Below are positions 49,612-59,117 of a stretch of DNA of 64,000 nt, piece by piece. Numbering within the stretch: the first letter of the stretch is position 1; every line of letters begins with the position of its first letter. Below the pieces are notes generated by a model. The model was not told where the DNA came from, searched no databases, and saw only the letters and a list, made by a program, of their open reading frames with translations. The translations under genes and the position numbers were made by a program. Origin of the DNA: Melghirimyces profundicolus (GTDB lineage: Bacteria > Bacillota > Bacilli > Thermoactinomycetales > DSM-45169); NCBI RefSeq assembly GCF_003054245.1, contig NZ_QBKR01000012.1, forward strand, positions 1 to 64,000, given 5' to 3'.

Positions 49612-50649
49612 ATGCGGAGCAAATGGTTCAAGGGAATCGGGCCCCTGTTGATTCTTCCGTTGGTTCTGACGGGATGCCTCTTCGGTCCCGAAAAAGAATC
49701 GGCCCCCATCGACCCGCCCCCCAAGGAAATGGAAAACAAACAAAAAGATCCGAAGCCTTCCGATGACGAGTCCGCCACCGGGAAAAAGGACGAGCTGGAA
49801 CTGTACTTTCTGACCGATTCGGGATACGTGGTTCCCTATTCTCTGAACGTCCCCAAAGTGGAGGGGATCGCCAAAGAGGCCATCGAGTACATGGTGAAAG
49901 GAGGACCGGCGGAGTCCCAGCTTCCGGAAGGGTTCAGCGGTATTCTGCCCCAAAACACCCAGGTCAAGGGACTGGATATCCGAAAGGGCACTGCCACCGT
50001 CGACTTTTCCAAGGAATTCCTGGATTACGATGCCAAGATGGAAGAAAAGATTCTCAGTGCCGTGACCTGGATGCTCACGGGGTTCGACTCCGTGAAAGCC
50101 GTCGACATCCGGGTGGACGGACGTCCGCTGGAAGCCATGCCCAAGAGAAAAACCCCGGCTCAAGATCTGACCCGGCTGAACGGCATCAACCTGGAACTGG
50201 CCCAAGGAGTCAACGTGGGGGAAAGTATGCCGGTGACACTCTACTTCATGGGACAGACCCCGGATAACACGGTGTACTATGTTCCCATTACCCGGATGAT
50301 CCACCGCCAGAAAAACGTGGCGGAAGCGGCGATGAAGGAATTGGTCAAAGGGCCCCAGCACGGTTCCGAATTGGTCGGCGCCCTGGCGGAGACCACACAG
50401 GTGAATGGGGTGAAGATAAAAGGAGATACCGCGGTGGCCGATTTCGGAAAGGAACTTCTCCAATACAGCGACGAGCGGAAAGCCTCCCGGAACGCACTGA
50501 ACACCATCGTGCTTTCTCTCACAGAAAACACGTCTGCAAAAAAAGTGCAAATCACCGTGGATGGAAAGTCGGATGTCAGCACCGACGGAGGCGGCCATTT
50601 CGACAAGCCGGTGACCCGTCCCAAGCGTGTCAACCCCACGGGACTTTGA
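49612..50649 (+). CDS. gerM: GerM sporulation lipoprotein
   Basis: A 345-residue lipoprotein required in B. subtilis for spore cortex formation and germination, and part of the SpoIIIA-SpoIIQ basal platform. Lipobox LTGC near residue 22. Two GerMN domains follow (about 80-190 and 205-320; repeated EAIEYMVKGGP / AAMKELVKGPQ and TVDFSKEFL / VADFGKELL). AGGAGGGA lies 7 nt before ATG 49612. TATACATG at about 49572 resembles a sigma-E -10 (CATACAnT), with weak support. Confidence 0.93.
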   Translation: MRSKWFKGIGPLLILPLVLTGCLFGPEKESAPIDPPPKEMENKQKDPKPSDDESATGKKDELELYFLTDSGYVVPYSLNVPKVEGIAKEAIEYMVKGGPAESQLPEGFSGILPQNTQVKGLDIRKGTATVDFSKEFLDYDAKMEEKILSAVTWMLTGFDSVKAVDIRVDGRPLEAMPKRKTPAQDLTRLNGINLELAQGVNVGESMPVTLYFMGQTPDNTVYYVPITRMIHRQKNVAEAAMKELVKGPQHGSELVGALAETTQVNGVKIKGDTAVADFGKELLQYSDERKASRNALNTIVLSLTENTSAKKVQITVDGKSDVSTDGGGHFDKPVTRPKRVNPTGL

Positions 50650-50687
50650 ACGAATTCGAAGACAAGAAAGCGAATCAGACCCAGCGA

Positions 50688-50718
50688 AAGAGGTGACCGG
50701 GCACCTCTTTTTTTTATC
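50688..50718 (+). terminator. Terminator of gerM
   Basis: AAGAGGTG / CACCTCTT stem followed by T7. Confidence 0.92.
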
Positions 50719-50788
50719 GAACGGGGTTCTCGATCCACCTTAAGGCCCTGTGTTATAATAATGAAACTACATATTGGAGGGGTATGAT

Positions 50789-51562
50789 TTGAGGGTAGAC
50801 GGACGTCAGTACAACGAAATTCGACCAGTGGAAATGACGCTTGGCTATATCAAACACGCGGAAGGGTCCGTCTATATCTGTGTCGGGGACACCAAGGTCA
50901 TCTGCACGGCCTCGGTGGAGGAGCGTGTGCCGCCTTTTCTCCGGGGCGCGGGAAAGGGATGGGTCACGGCGGAATATTCGATGCTGCCCCGCGCAACCCA
51001 GTCACGGACGATCCGGGAATCCAGCAAAGGAAAAGTGGGCGGGCGGACCATGGAGATCCAGCGGTTGATCGGGCGGAGTCTGCGTTCCGTCATTCAGCTG
51101 GAACAACTCGGCGAGCGCACGCTTTGGCTGGATTGCGATGTGATCCAGGCGGACGGGGGAACCCGCACGGCTTCCATCACCGGGGCTTTCGTGGCCGCAA
51201 CGCAGGCTCTTCATAAACTGATCCGGTCCGGGATGCTGGACACGATGCCGATCACGGATTATCTGGCTGCCACCAGTGTGGGAATCGTGAACGGACAGCC
51301 CAGTCTGGATCTTTGTTACCAGGAAGATTCCCAGGCCAAAGTCGATATGAATGTGGTGATGACCGGGTCCGGAAAGTATGTGGAGGTGCAGGGAACGGGG
51401 GAAGAGTCCCCCTTTTCCCCCGAGGAACTGAATCTTCTTTTGGAATTGGCCAAGCACGGGACGGAACAATTGATCGCTCAACAACGGGCGGTGCTGAAGG
51501 AAGCCGGCGAATGGATCGGGGGAGGCAAACGGGATGGCGACAACACCGTGGCGATGGACTGA
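50789..51562 (+). CDS. rph: Ribonuclease PH
   Basis: Phosphorolytic 3'-5' exoribonuclease trimming tRNA 3' ends. The 257-residue protein has [12 protein letters not shown] at the start, the phosphate site [14 protein letters not shown] and the C-terminal [19 protein letters not shown] region. TTG 50789 is 6 nt after TGGAGGGG; the TTG at 50774 lies upstream of that RBS and is rejected. A TGTTATAAT extended -10 is at 50749-50757. Its 3' end overlaps xtp by 29 bp. Confidence 0.96.
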   Translation: MRVDGRQYNEIRPVEMTLGYIKHAEGSVYICVGDTKVICTASVEERVPPFLRGAGKGWVTAEYSMLPRATQSRTIRESSKGKVGGRTMEIQRLIGRSLRSVIQLEQLGERTLWLDCDVIQADGGTRTASITGAFVAATQALHKLIRSGMLDTMPITDYLAATSVGIVNGQPSLDLCYQEDSQAKVDMNVVMTGSGKYVEVQGTGEESPFSPEELNLLLELAKHGTEQLIAQQRAVLKEAGEWIGGGKRDGDNTVAMD

Positions 51563-52187
51563 GCTCATTTTCGCCACCCGCAACCGGCACAAGGTGAAAG
51601 AGCTGGATGCCATGTTCCGCGAAGCGCTCGGGATCCGGGTGAAGGGGTTGGAAGGGATGGAAAACCTCCCGCACATTGTCGAGGACCGGGAAACATTTGA
51701 GGGAAACGCCGTGAAAAAGGCCGAAACCATCGCCGGGGTCCTCGGCCGCCCCGTGGCCGCTGACGATTCCGGGCTGGCAGTCGATGCGTTGCAAGGGGCC
51801 CCCGGTGTGTACTCCGCCCGGTATGCGGGCCCGGATGCGACGGATGCCGAGAACAACAGGAAACTTCTGATGGAATTGGAGGGCTTGCCCGAAGCGGAAA
51901 GGAAAGCCGCTTTCGTTTGCGCTCTTGCCCTGGCGGTTCCCGGGGATGAGACCCGGGTGGTCCGGGGGGAGTGTCCGGGTCGGATCGCACTCCGACCCCG
52001 TGGGGAGAACGGGTTCGGCTATGACCCTCTGTTTTTCCTTCCGGAACGGGGATGTACCATGGCAGAGCTTCCGCCTGAGGTGAAGAACCAAATCAGCCAC
52101 CGGGCGCGGGCGACGGAACGTTTGATCCGCTTGTTGAAGGAAACCTTCGATTTCGGGAGGTTCAAGGGGCGTAAACGGAAGGAGTGA
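51534..52187 (+). CDS. xtp: XTP/dITP diphosphatase
   Basis: House-cleaning NTPase of the RdgB/HAM1 family that hydrolyses XTP, ITP and dITP. The 217-residue protein has [41 protein letters not shown] (positions about 75-100), [11 protein letters not shown] and SHRARA signatures. The start overlaps the end of rph, with GGGGGAGG upstream, so the two are coupled. Equivalent of B. subtilis YsnA. Confidence 0.95.
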   Translation: MATTPWRWTELIFATRNRHKVKELDAMFREALGIRVKGLEGMENLPHIVEDRETFEGNAVKKAETIAGVLGRPVAADDSGLAVDALQGAPGVYSARYAGPDATDAENNRKLLMELEGLPEAERKAAFVCALALAVPGDETRVVRGECPGRIALRPRGENGFGYDPLFFLPERGCTMAELPPEVKNQISHRARATERLIRLLKETFDFGRFKGRKRKE

Positions 52188-52194
52188 TTTTCCC

Positions 52195-52707
52195 GTGCGT
52201 GTGCTCATCGTGAGCGATTCCCATGGCGACGCTGGCCTCGTGAAGTCCGTGGTGGAACGGGAGCGGGCCGATCACCTCATCCACTGCGGGGACTTCTGTA
52301 CCGGACGGGACCGGCTGCCAAGCGGCCCCTTGACGGTGGTAAGGGGAAACTGCGATTGGGAAGAGGTTCCCGAAGAAGCTTGGTGGGACGGGGGCGGTCA
52401 TCGGTTCTACGTCACCCACGGACACCGCCGCCAGGTTCAGTCGTCGCTGTTACCGATCCGGTACCGGGCCGAAGAAAACGGGGCCGGGATCGTCTGTTTC
52501 GGTCACACCCATTTTCCGGTGTGTGAGCAATCGGAGCGTGTCCTCTTGATCAACCCCGGGAGTTTGGTGGCTCCCCGCGGGTTTCCGTCACCGTCTTACG
52601 CTGTTCTGGAAACCGGGAGAGGAGCGGAAGTGACAGTCACGTTTCATACCCCCCGGGGGGAGGTCATCCCGGAAAGGGGCGGCACCTATCGGGTCCGTGA
52701 CCGTTGA
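52195..52707 (+). CDS. ysnB: YfcE/MJ0936-family metallophosphoesterase
   Basis: A 170-residue calcineurin-like phosphodiesterase with metal-site motifs SDSHGD, HCGDF, GNCD, THGH and GHTH. It starts at GTG 52195, 7 nt after xtp. The physiological substrate is unknown in B. subtilis YsnB as well. Last gene of the rph-xtp-ysnB operon. Confidence 0.92.
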   Translation: MRVLIVSDSHGDAGLVKSVVERERADHLIHCGDFCTGRDRLPSGPLTVVRGNCDWEEVPEEAWWDGGGHRFYVTHGHRRQVQSSLLPIRYRAEENGAGIVCFGHTHFPVCEQSERVLLINPGSLVAPRGFPSPSYAVLETGRGAEVTVTFHTPRGEVIPERGGTYRVRDR

Positions 52708-52718
52708 AGGGGTCTGTC

Positions 52719-52746
52719 TTGACGGAGAAACCATCCGTGGTATAAT
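52719..52746 (+). promoter_or_regulatory. Promoter of tRNA-Arg
   Basis: TTGACG, 16 bp, TATAAT, 37 bp before the tRNA 5' end. Confidence 0.8.
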
Positions 52747-52782
52747 ATAACTTACGCACGGAGCGTGTGACTTCGTCCATGG

Positions 52783-53170
52783 GTCCCAGTAGCTCAGCTG
52801 GATAGAGCAACGGCCTTCAAATCAGGAGCCTCTGTGGGGAAACGGAAACTCACAGAGTGGACGACACTGTATCGGTGAAGCCTTAACGGGTCATGCCGAT
52901 GGTGACACCGAGGAAACTTACGATCTCCCGGAGGGGAGAGGGAGGGGTTTTGAAGGCCCGGGCCGCAGGGCTCGGGGGTAGAAACCCCGAAAGATCTTCC
53001 GTTGCATTTGAATGCGCGAGAAGATCGTGAGGTTCCGTAGAGACTATACGTGTCGCACCTGAAACGGTGAAGATATAGTCCAGACCACAAACAACCGGTC
53101 GGTTGGTGGCGAAAGCCATAGTGGTATGCTAAGCCGTTGGTCGGGGGTTCGAATCCCTCCTGGGACGCCA
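52783..53170 (+). tRNA. tRNA-Arg(UCU), interrupted by a group I intron
   Basis: Exon 1 is 52783-52817 (GTCCCAG acceptor, GCTC...GAGC D-arm, ACGGC anticodon stem, CTT). Exon 2 is 53129-53170 (CTAA, GCCGT, TGGTC, GGGGG-TTCGAAT-CCCTC T-arm, CTGGGAC, G, encoded CCA). Joined, the anticodon loop is CTTCTAA with anticodon UCU, reading AGA/AGG. All four stems pair. The 311-nt insertion lies between U34 and C35. Without splicing the tRNA cannot form. Confidence 0.93.
52818..53128 (+). ncRNA. Group I intron in the tRNA-Arg anticodon loop
   Basis: A 311-nt intron bounded by U (end of exon 1) and a terminal G, as group I splicing requires. P2 is CUCUGUG/CACAGAG (52830-52858). P7 is formed by GACUAUA (53042-53048) and UAUAGUC (53074-53080). 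P8 is CACC/GGUG between them; AGAGACUAUACG and AAGAUAUAGUCC are the conserved R and S elements. No ORF on the sense strand, hence no homing endonuclease. The splice phase has one base of ambiguity (C at both 52818 and 53129), solved by the U/G rule. Confidence 0.9.
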
Positions 53171-53216
53171 TATGTTCCGTTCTTCCGCGGTGAAGAACGG
53201 ATTTGCCTGTATTTTG

Positions 53217-53238
53217 GCCCCGAGCCGGGGCTTTTGTT
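53217..53238 (+). terminator. Terminator of tRNA-Arg
   Basis: GCCCCG AGC CGGGGC followed by TTTTGTT; a second weak hairpin (CCGTTCTTC/GAAGAACGG) precedes it. Confidence 0.75.
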
Positions 53239-53263
53239 ATGCCCGGAACTCCTTGGGGTTCTC

Positions 53264-53291
53264 TTGCAAAGGGCGTTTCATATGGTATAAT
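53264..53291 (+). promoter_or_regulatory. Promoter of tig
   Basis: TTGCAA, 16 bp, TATAAT, about 95 bp before the tig start. Confidence 0.7.
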
Positions 53292-53384
53292 GAAGCAGTT
53301 GCATTGGAGCGGAACCCTTTGGGGGGAGGTGCCCCCCTTCCCCTGCGGTTTCTAATAGAGTTCGTCAGGAGGGTAAGGAAACTG

Positions 53385-54677
53385 ATGAAGGCTAACTGGG
53401 AAAAAACCGAAAACAACCGTGGCGTGCTTACGGTTGAGGTGGATGAAAAACAATTTTCCGATGCCTTGGACCGGGCGTTTCGGAAAGTGGTCAAGAAAGT
53501 GAATGTTCCCGGTTTCCGGAAAGGGAAGGTGCCGCGCCCGATCTTTGAAAAGCGCTTCGGGGTGGAGGCCCTTTACCAGGATGCGGTTGAAATTCTGGTG
53601 CCGGAAGCTTACCAGGCGGCCGTCGAGGAGACGGAAATCGAACCCGTGGACCAGCCCGAGATCGATATTGAACAGCTGGAAAAAGGCAAGCCCTTTATCT
53701 TTAAGGCGACGGTCACGGTGAAACCCGAGGTGAAATTGGGCGAGTACAAAGGCTTGGAAGTACCGGAAAAGGATTTCTCCGTCAAAGAAGAAGACGTGGA
53801 AGCCGAGCTGAAAAAAATGCAGGAACGCCAGGGTGAACTGGTGGCCGTGGAAGAAGGTCAGGTGGAAGAGAAAGACCGCGTCATCATCGACTTTGAAGGG
53901 TTTGTCGACGGAGAAGCCTTCGAAGGCGGAAAAGCGGAGAAATATACGTTGGAAGTGGGCTCCGGCCAGTTTATCCCCGGGTTTGAAGAGCAGCTCATCG
54001 GCATGAAACCGGGGGAGGAAAAAGAGGTCAAAGTGACCTTCCCCGAGGATTATCACGCGGAAGAACTTGCCGGCAAAGAAGCTGTCTTCAAAGTGAAGCT
54101 CCATGAAATCAAACGGATGCAGCTTCCGGAGCTGGACGACGAATTTGCGCAGGACGTCAGCGAGTTTGACACCCTGGATGAATTGAAAGCCGACATCGAG
54201 AATAAACTGAAAGAACAGAAGCGGCAGGAAGAAGAGAATTACAAACGCAACACGCTGGTGGAGAAAGCCGCTGAAAATGCCGAGATCGATTTGCCCGAAG
54301 TGATGATCGAACAGGAAATCGATCACATGCTGCGCCACTTCGAACAACAGTTGCAAATGCAGGGAATCTCGCTGGACCAATACTCCCAGTTCACCGGTCA
54401 GGACAAATCGGCCATCCGCGATCAGTTTAAGGAAGACGCCGAGAAAAAAGTACGGGCCAACCTGGTGTTGGAAGCCATTGCCTCCGAGGAGAATGTGGAA
54501 GTCGCCGATGAGGAAGTGGAAGAAGAACTGAAAAAATTGGCAGAACAGATGGGACGCGAAAAGGAAGAAATCCGCAAACTCCTGCAAGCCCAAGGCGGAG
54601 TGGGTCAAATCAAGGATGAATTGAAGGTTCGAAAAACGATCGACCTACTTGTATCCAACAGTAAAAATGCGGCATAA
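53385..54677 (+). CDS. tig: Trigger factor
   Basis: Ribosome-associated chaperone and peptidyl-prolyl isomerase. The 430-residue protein has an N-terminal ribosome-binding domain with the signature [16 protein letters not shown] (about 44-59), a central FKBP domain (about 160-245, [19 protein letters not shown]) and a C-terminal helical chaperone domain. ATG 53385 follows AGGAGGG and AAGGAA. A strong terminator follows, then the clpP pseudogene and clpX. Confidence 0.97.
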   Translation: MKANWEKTENNRGVLTVEVDEKQFSDALDRAFRKVVKKVNVPGFRKGKVPRPIFEKRFGVEALYQDAVEILVPEAYQAAVEETEIEPVDQPEIDIEQLEKGKPFIFKATVTVKPEVKLGEYKGLEVPEKDFSVKEEDVEAELKKMQERQGELVAVEEGQVEEKDRVIIDFEGFVDGEAFEGGKAEKYTLEVGSGQFIPGFEEQLIGMKPGEEKEVKVTFPEDYHAEELAGKEAVFKVKLHEIKRMQLPELDDEFAQDVSEFDTLDELKADIENKLKEQKRQEEENYKRNTLVEKAAENAEIDLPEVMIEQEIDHMLRHFEQQLQMQGISLDQYSQFTGQDKSAIRDQFKEDAEKKVRANLVLEAIASEENVEVADEEVEEELKKLAEQMGREKEEIRKLLQAQGGVGQIKDELKVRKTIDLLVSNSKNAA

Positions 54678-54700
54678 TGAAAATAGGACGATGAAAAACG

Positions 54701-54728
54701 AGGCACGTTTGACGCGTGCCTTGTTTTT
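54701..54728 (+). terminator. Terminator of tig
   Basis: AGGCACG / CGTGCCT stem followed by TGTTTTT. Confidence 0.85.
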
Positions 54729-54758
54729 AAACATACAATTGGGAAAGGAGGAACCCGA

Positions 54759-55280
54759 TTGAATTTGATCCCCGCGGTTGTGGATTGGACTCACCGGGGG
54801 GGAGCGTGCCTGTGATGGGTATTCCCGGCTGTTGAAGAACCGAATATGCAACGTCGCCATCGCTTAAGCGCCTGTTTCCGGCGGCGGATGATCCGGATCA
54901 GAATATGACTCTGTACATATCTCCCCATGGGGCTCCATCACGGCGGGGATGGCGATGGATGACACCATACCATACATAAACGGATGTTTCCCCATTTGCA
55001 TAGGGATGGCTGCCAGTATGGGATTATTCCTGCCGGCGGCCGAACCAAAGGGAAACGATTCGCTTTGCCCAACAGCGAGGTGATGATTCACCAACCGCTC
55101 GGAGGTGTGTGCGGCCAAGGCCGCTGATATACACAAAACCCGAAGAAAATCAACCGGATCCTGTCCGAACGAACGGATTAACCGTTTTCCGAAGTGGAAT
55201 GGGATTCGGCCTGCGACTCCTTCAAGGGTGCTCAGGAAGCCAAAGAAACCGGTTGGGTGGACCAAGTGATCACCCGCTAA
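54759..55280 (+). pseudogene. clpP: Degenerate clpP (ATP-dependent Clp protease subunit)
   Basis: AAAGGAGG and a TTG start lead into LNLIPAVVDWTHRGG, matching the ClpP N-terminus. After a stop, other frames continue the protein in order: [53 protein letters not shown] (active-site Ser context); [13 protein letters not shown] (active-site His context); [12 protein letters not shown]; and [15 protein letters not shown] ending at TAA 55278-55280. At least five frameshifts, in-frame stops and an internal deletion of about 15-20 codons are needed. The tig-clpP-clpX order is common elsewhere, so this is an old local copy that has decayed; a functional clpP must lie elsewhere. Confidence 0.92.
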
Positions 55281-55303
55281 AGATTTTGAGAGGGGTGATA
55301 CGG

Positions 55304-56566
55304 ATGTTCAAATTCAACGAAGAAAAAGGGCAGCTGAAATGCTCTTTCTGCGGTAAATCACAGGACCAGGTCCGGAAATTGGTGGCTGGTCCCGGGGTGT
55401 ACATCTGCGATGAGTGCATCGAGCTTTGCAACGAAATCGTGGAGGAGGAGCTCGGCGGCGAAGAGGATATCGACCTCCAGAACCTTCCGAAACCCCAGGA
55501 GATCAATGAAATTCTGGACTCCTATGTCATCGGGCAGGAGGACGCAAAGAAATCCCTCTCCGTTGCCGTTTACAACCATTACAAGCGGATCAACTCTTCG
55601 CAGAAGAATGACGATGTGGAGCTTCAGAAGAGTAACATCGTGATGATCGGGCCGACGGGGAGCGGGAAAACCCTTCTTGCCCAGACGATGGCCAAAATCC
55701 TGAATGTGCCGTTTGCGATTGCCGACGCCACATCCCTGACGGAAGCAGGTTATGTGGGAGAAGATGTGGAGAACATTCTTCTGAAACTGATTCAGGCGGC
55801 CGACTATGACGTGGAGAAGGCGGAACGCGGGATCATTTACATCGACGAGATCGATAAAGTGGCCCGCAAATCGGAAAACCCCTCCATCACCCGGGACGTA
55901 TCCGGCGAGGGGGTTCAACAGGCCCTTCTGAAGATCCTGGAAGGAACCACGGCCAGTGTCCCTCCGCAGGGAGGGCGGAAGCACCCCCATCAGGAATTCA
56001 TCCAGATCGACACCAGCAACATCCTCTTTATCTGCGGCGGTGCTTTTGACGGACTGGAGTCCATCATTAAACGCCGGATCGGGAAAAAGGTGATCGGTTT
56101 CGGTTCCGAAAGCAACGCTGCCGATCTGAAACCGGGCGAATATCTGAAGATGGTGCTGCCCGAGGATCTGTTGCGTTTCGGTCTTATCCCGGAATTCGTG
56201 GGACGTCTTCCGGTCATCTCCACACTGGAGCCCCTGGACCAGGAGGCGTTGGTCAGGATCTTGACCGAACCGAAGAATGCACTTGTCAAGCAGTATCAGA
56301 AGCTGTTGGAGATGGACAATGTCCAGCTTCGTTTTGAGGAGGGCGCTCTGAAAGCCATCGCTGACGAGGCGATCAAACGAAACACAGGAGCCCGCGGCCT
56401 CCGGGCCATCATCGAGTCGATCATGCTGGATGTGATGTTCGACCTTCCGTCGCGGGATGATGTGACGGAATGCGTGGTGACGGAAGCGACGGTTCGGAAC
56501 AAAGTGGCGCCCCGACTGACCACCCGGGAAGGCCGGACGGTCAACAAAAAAGAAGAAAGTGCCTGA
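55304..56566 (+). CDS. clpX: ATP-dependent Clp protease ATP-binding subunit ClpX
   Basis: AAA+ unfoldase feeding substrates to ClpP. The 420-residue protein has the N-terminal C4 zinc domain (CSFCGKSQ ... CDECIELC), Walker A GPTGSGKT, Walker [10 protein letters not shown], sensor motifs, and the GYVGEDVE pore-loop region. The ClpP-docking loop motif appears as IGFGSE. ATG 55304 is preceded by GAGGGGTGA. It sits 24 bp after the clpP pseudogene and probably depends on a promoter in or before that remnant, since tig has its own terminator. Confidence 0.97.
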   Translation: MFKFNEEKGQLKCSFCGKSQDQVRKLVAGPGVYICDECIELCNEIVEEELGGEEDIDLQNLPKPQEINEILDSYVIGQEDAKKSLSVAVYNHYKRINSSQKNDDVELQKSNIVMIGPTGSGKTLLAQTMAKILNVPFAIADATSLTEAGYVGEDVENILLKLIQAADYDVEKAERGIIYIDEIDKVARKSENPSITRDVSGEGVQQALLKILEGTTASVPPQGGRKHPHQEFIQIDTSNILFICGGAFDGLESIIKRRIGKKVIGFGSESNAADLKPGEYLKMVLPEDLLRFGLIPEFVGRLPVISTLEPLDQEALVRILTEPKNALVKQYQKLLEMDNVQLRFEEGALKAIADEAIKRNTGARGLRAIIESIMLDVMFDLPSRDDVTECVVTEATVRNKVAPRLTTREGRTVNKKEESA

Positions 56567-56571
56567 ATGGA

Positions 56572-56604
56572 AACGCACCCTGAAAAGGGTGCGTTATATT
56601 TTTT
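56572..56604 (+). terminator. Terminator of clpX
   Basis: AACGCACCCT GAAA AGGGTGCGTT followed by ATATTTTTT. Confidence 0.92.
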
Positions 56605-56779
56605 GGGTGAAGGCCGGCAGTGCATTCCCTGCCGCACTTGGATCGATTTGTGATAGAATAGCTATTGTGCAATCGGAGATGTTCTTTTGAAATTGGCATA
56701 TTTTCCTCATCGTTTTTTTATTAACCGAAAAACGCTTGAACGAATGGGTCGAAAACTTTAAAACGGAGCTGTGGTTTGC

Positions 56780-57907
56780 ATGAGGCAAGTGGAAGTGGTT
56801 TCACGCGAGGATTATCTTTCATTTATCGAAAAGCAACCTTGGGGCAACTTTATGCAGTATCCGTCTTGGGCTGAAGTGAAAACGGAATGGAAAAACGATC
56901 TTCTCGGTTGGTTTGACGATGAAGGACACATGGTCGGATGCGCTTTGGTTCTGTACCGTAAACTCCCGGGTTTAAATAAATACCTGGCCTACATCCCCCG
57001 GGGACCGGTCATCGATTGGAATACCAAGCAGTTGCAGGAATGGTTTGAACCCTTCTTCGAATACCTTCGGCGTAAAAACGTGTTCAGCGTCAAAATGGAA
57101 CCTCCGGTTGTCCGGGCCAAGTGGAAGACGCCAACGATCAGGAGCTACCTGAAAGAGGTCCGGGCACACGGGTTGAAAGGAAAAACACTCCGGGATTTGG
57201 GCCCCGACGAAGTGGACGGGCATGCCGAATATATCCAGCAGGAGCTGGAACGGATCGGCTGGAAGTTGAAAGAAAGCGAGGGGGGCTTCTCGGCGATTCA
57301 ACCCCAGTTCGTTTTCCGCCTTCCCCTGAAGGGCCGCTCACTGGAGGACGTGTTTGCCGGATTCCATACCAATTGGCGGCGCAATGTGAGGAAAGCGGAG
57401 AAGCAAGGCGTCAAAGTGACGGTAGGCGGGGAAGAGGAGCTGCCGGAATTCTATGAACTGCTGAAAGTAACCGCTCAGCGGGACAACTTTGTGGTGCGTA
57501 ATTATTCCTATTTCGAGACGATGTATCGTTCCCTGAAGCGGGAAGACCCGAATCGCATCCAGCTGTACTTGGCAAGATATGACGGTAAGCTCTTGGCCTC
57601 CACCATCGCCATTCACGCCAACGGCCATACTTGGTATCTCTACGGGGCCAGCGGCAACGAAATGCGCGAGAAGATGCCGAATCATGCCATCCAATGGCGG
57701 ATGATCCAGGATGCGCATGAAATGGGGGCCCACACCTATGATTTCCGCGGAATCAGTCATACGCTGGACGAGTCCAACCCCCTCTACGGTTTGCTCCGCT
57801 TCAAGTTGGGCTTTGGAGGGGAAGCCTGCCAATTGATCGGAGAATGGGACTATCCTCTTCAGCCCCTTCTGCAGTGGGCCTTTGACATGTATATGAAGAA
57901 GCGATAG
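56780..57907 (+). CDS. FemABX-family peptidyltransferase
   Basis: A 375-residue GNAT-fold protein of the FemX/FemAB family that uses aminoacyl-tRNA to add an amino acid to lipid II (Gly, Ala or Ser depending on the enzyme). Features: QYPSWAEVKTEW near the start, the FHTNWRRNVRKAEKQGVKV motif (about residues 195-213), DNFVVRNYSYFETMY, and the C-terminal YDFRGI ... GLLRFKLGFGG signature. ATG 56780 follows CGGAG by 11 nt. It is followed after 12 bp by an alanine-racemase-like gene, probably one operon. Confidence 0.88.
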   Translation: MRQVEVVSREDYLSFIEKQPWGNFMQYPSWAEVKTEWKNDLLGWFDDEGHMVGCALVLYRKLPGLNKYLAYIPRGPVIDWNTKQLQEWFEPFFEYLRRKNVFSVKMEPPVVRAKWKTPTIRSYLKEVRAHGLKGKTLRDLGPDEVDGHAEYIQQELERIGWKLKESEGGFSAIQPQFVFRLPLKGRSLEDVFAGFHTNWRRNVRKAEKQGVKVTVGGEEELPEFYELLKVTAQRDNFVVRNYSYFETMYRSLKREDPNRIQLYLARYDGKLLASTIAIHANGHTWYLYGASGNEMREKMPNHAIQWRMIQDAHEMGAHTYDFRGISHTLDESNPLYGLLRFKLGFGGEACQLIGEWDYPLQPLLQWAFDMYMKKR

Positions 57908-57919
57908 AGGTGTTCAACT

Positions 57920-59107
57920 GTGAGTCTTACCTTATACTTGAACCGTCGGGCGTGGCTTTCTCACATGGAAGAAACTGAAAAGCGGTTCCCCGGGTTTATT
58001 CCCGTGATCAAGGGGAATGGATACGGCTTCGGCAACCGTTATCTGGCAGATGAGGTTCTTCAGGCCGGGAAAGAGGACATTGCGGTGGGTACGGTGGATG
58101 AGGCGCGTCAATTGGAGAAAACCCACTCCTTCCGGGAAATGATCGTCCTTACTCCCCTCTTGACCGAACTGAATGTGGCCGACTTGGTTCCGGGTCGTGT
58201 CTATACGGTGGGGAGCCGGGAACAGCTCCGCCACCTGGCTGCTTCCTTCGAACGCCTGCTGTCGGACGACAGGCGAGCCTGGACCCAAACAGGAGCCCCT
58301 TTCCGGTTGAACATTCTCATCAAATGCCGCTCTGCCATGAAACGCTACGGCTTCGATCTGCAGGAGGCCGGAAAGGTTTTGGACTGGATCCGGGAAGTGG
58401 AATCCGACCGGGTCCGGATCGAAGTCAAGGGATTGTCCATTCACTTTCCAAAGACGGGCATGGATTTTGCGGCGAAGGAACGGGAGATCGGGAATTGGCT
58501 GGAAGCGGCAAGAAAAGTCGGACTCCCCGCCGGGAGGATGTATGTGAGCCATCTTACACCGGATCAATTTCAAAACCTGACCCGGCAATGGCCCGAAGTG
58601 GAGTTTTCCATGCGTCTCGGCACCGACCTGTGGCTTTCCGACAAATCCTTCATTGAAACCAAGAGCACCGTATTGGACGTCAAAGAGGTGAAACGGGGGG
58701 AACGGTTCGGTTACAAGCAGCTCCGATCCTACCGAAACGGCTGGCTGGTGTGTGTCGCCGGGGGAACGGCCAACGGAGTGGGGCTGGAATCTCCCGCCTC
58801 GGCAAGGGGGTTGAAAGAGCGACTCAAACTGACGGTTTTTTGGATCTTTCACCTGTTTAACTTGCACCTCAGTCCTTTCACATACAAGGGAAAGCGTCTC
58901 TGGTTTGCCGAGCCTCCCCACATGCAGACCAGTGTGCTGTTCTTTCCCTCCGGTTCCCCCGTTCCGGAGGTGGGCGAAGAATTACCGGTCCAACTCCGGA
59001 TGACGACGGCGACGTTTGATCGCCTGGTCACCGACCCGGAAGTGGAGGAGCTTTCGGGCCGCGAGGAACAAGAAGAAAAAGGTAAAGCGTTGAACGCCAT
59101 TCCTTAA
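57920..59107 (+). CDS. Alanine racemase-like PLP enzyme
   Basis: A 395-residue fold-type III PLP protein. The PLP lysine lies in PVIKGNGYGFGN (Lys about residue 30), corresponding to the VVKANAYGHG motif of alanine racemase. The TIM-barrel region includes KCRSAMKRYGFD and LSIHFPKTGM. The C-terminal domain has GERFGYKQ (a Tyr in the position of the second catalytic base) but GGTANG in place of GYADG. It starts at GTG 57920, 12 bp after the FemX-like gene. Overall divergence suggests another amino acid substrate or a racemase tied to cross-bridge synthesis. Confidence 0.8.
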   Translation: MSLTLYLNRRAWLSHMEETEKRFPGFIPVIKGNGYGFGNRYLADEVLQAGKEDIAVGTVDEARQLEKTHSFREMIVLTPLLTELNVADLVPGRVYTVGSREQLRHLAASFERLLSDDRRAWTQTGAPFRLNILIKCRSAMKRYGFDLQEAGKVLDWIREVESDRVRIEVKGLSIHFPKTGMDFAAKEREIGNWLEAARKVGLPAGRMYVSHLTPDQFQNLTRQWPEVEFSMRLGTDLWLSDKSFIETKSTVLDVKEVKRGERFGYKQLRSYRNGWLVCVAGGTANGVGLESPASARGLKERLKLTVFWIFHLFNLHLSPFTYKGKRLWFAEPPHMQTSVLFFPSGSPVPEVGEELPVQLRMTTATFDRLVTDPEVEELSGREEQEEKGKALNAIP

Positions 59108-59117
59108 AACATCCGAA

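Noticed and set aside
52794-53171. Minus-strand ORF of 125 codons across the tRNA
   Set aside because: It is antisense to the tRNA-Arg exons and group I intron; such antisense-tRNA ORFs are a well-known annotation artefact.
54759-55280. Sequencing errors as the cause of the broken clpP
   Set aside because: At least five frame changes, several stops and a missing internal segment within 520 bp, while both neighbouring genes are intact, point to real decay.
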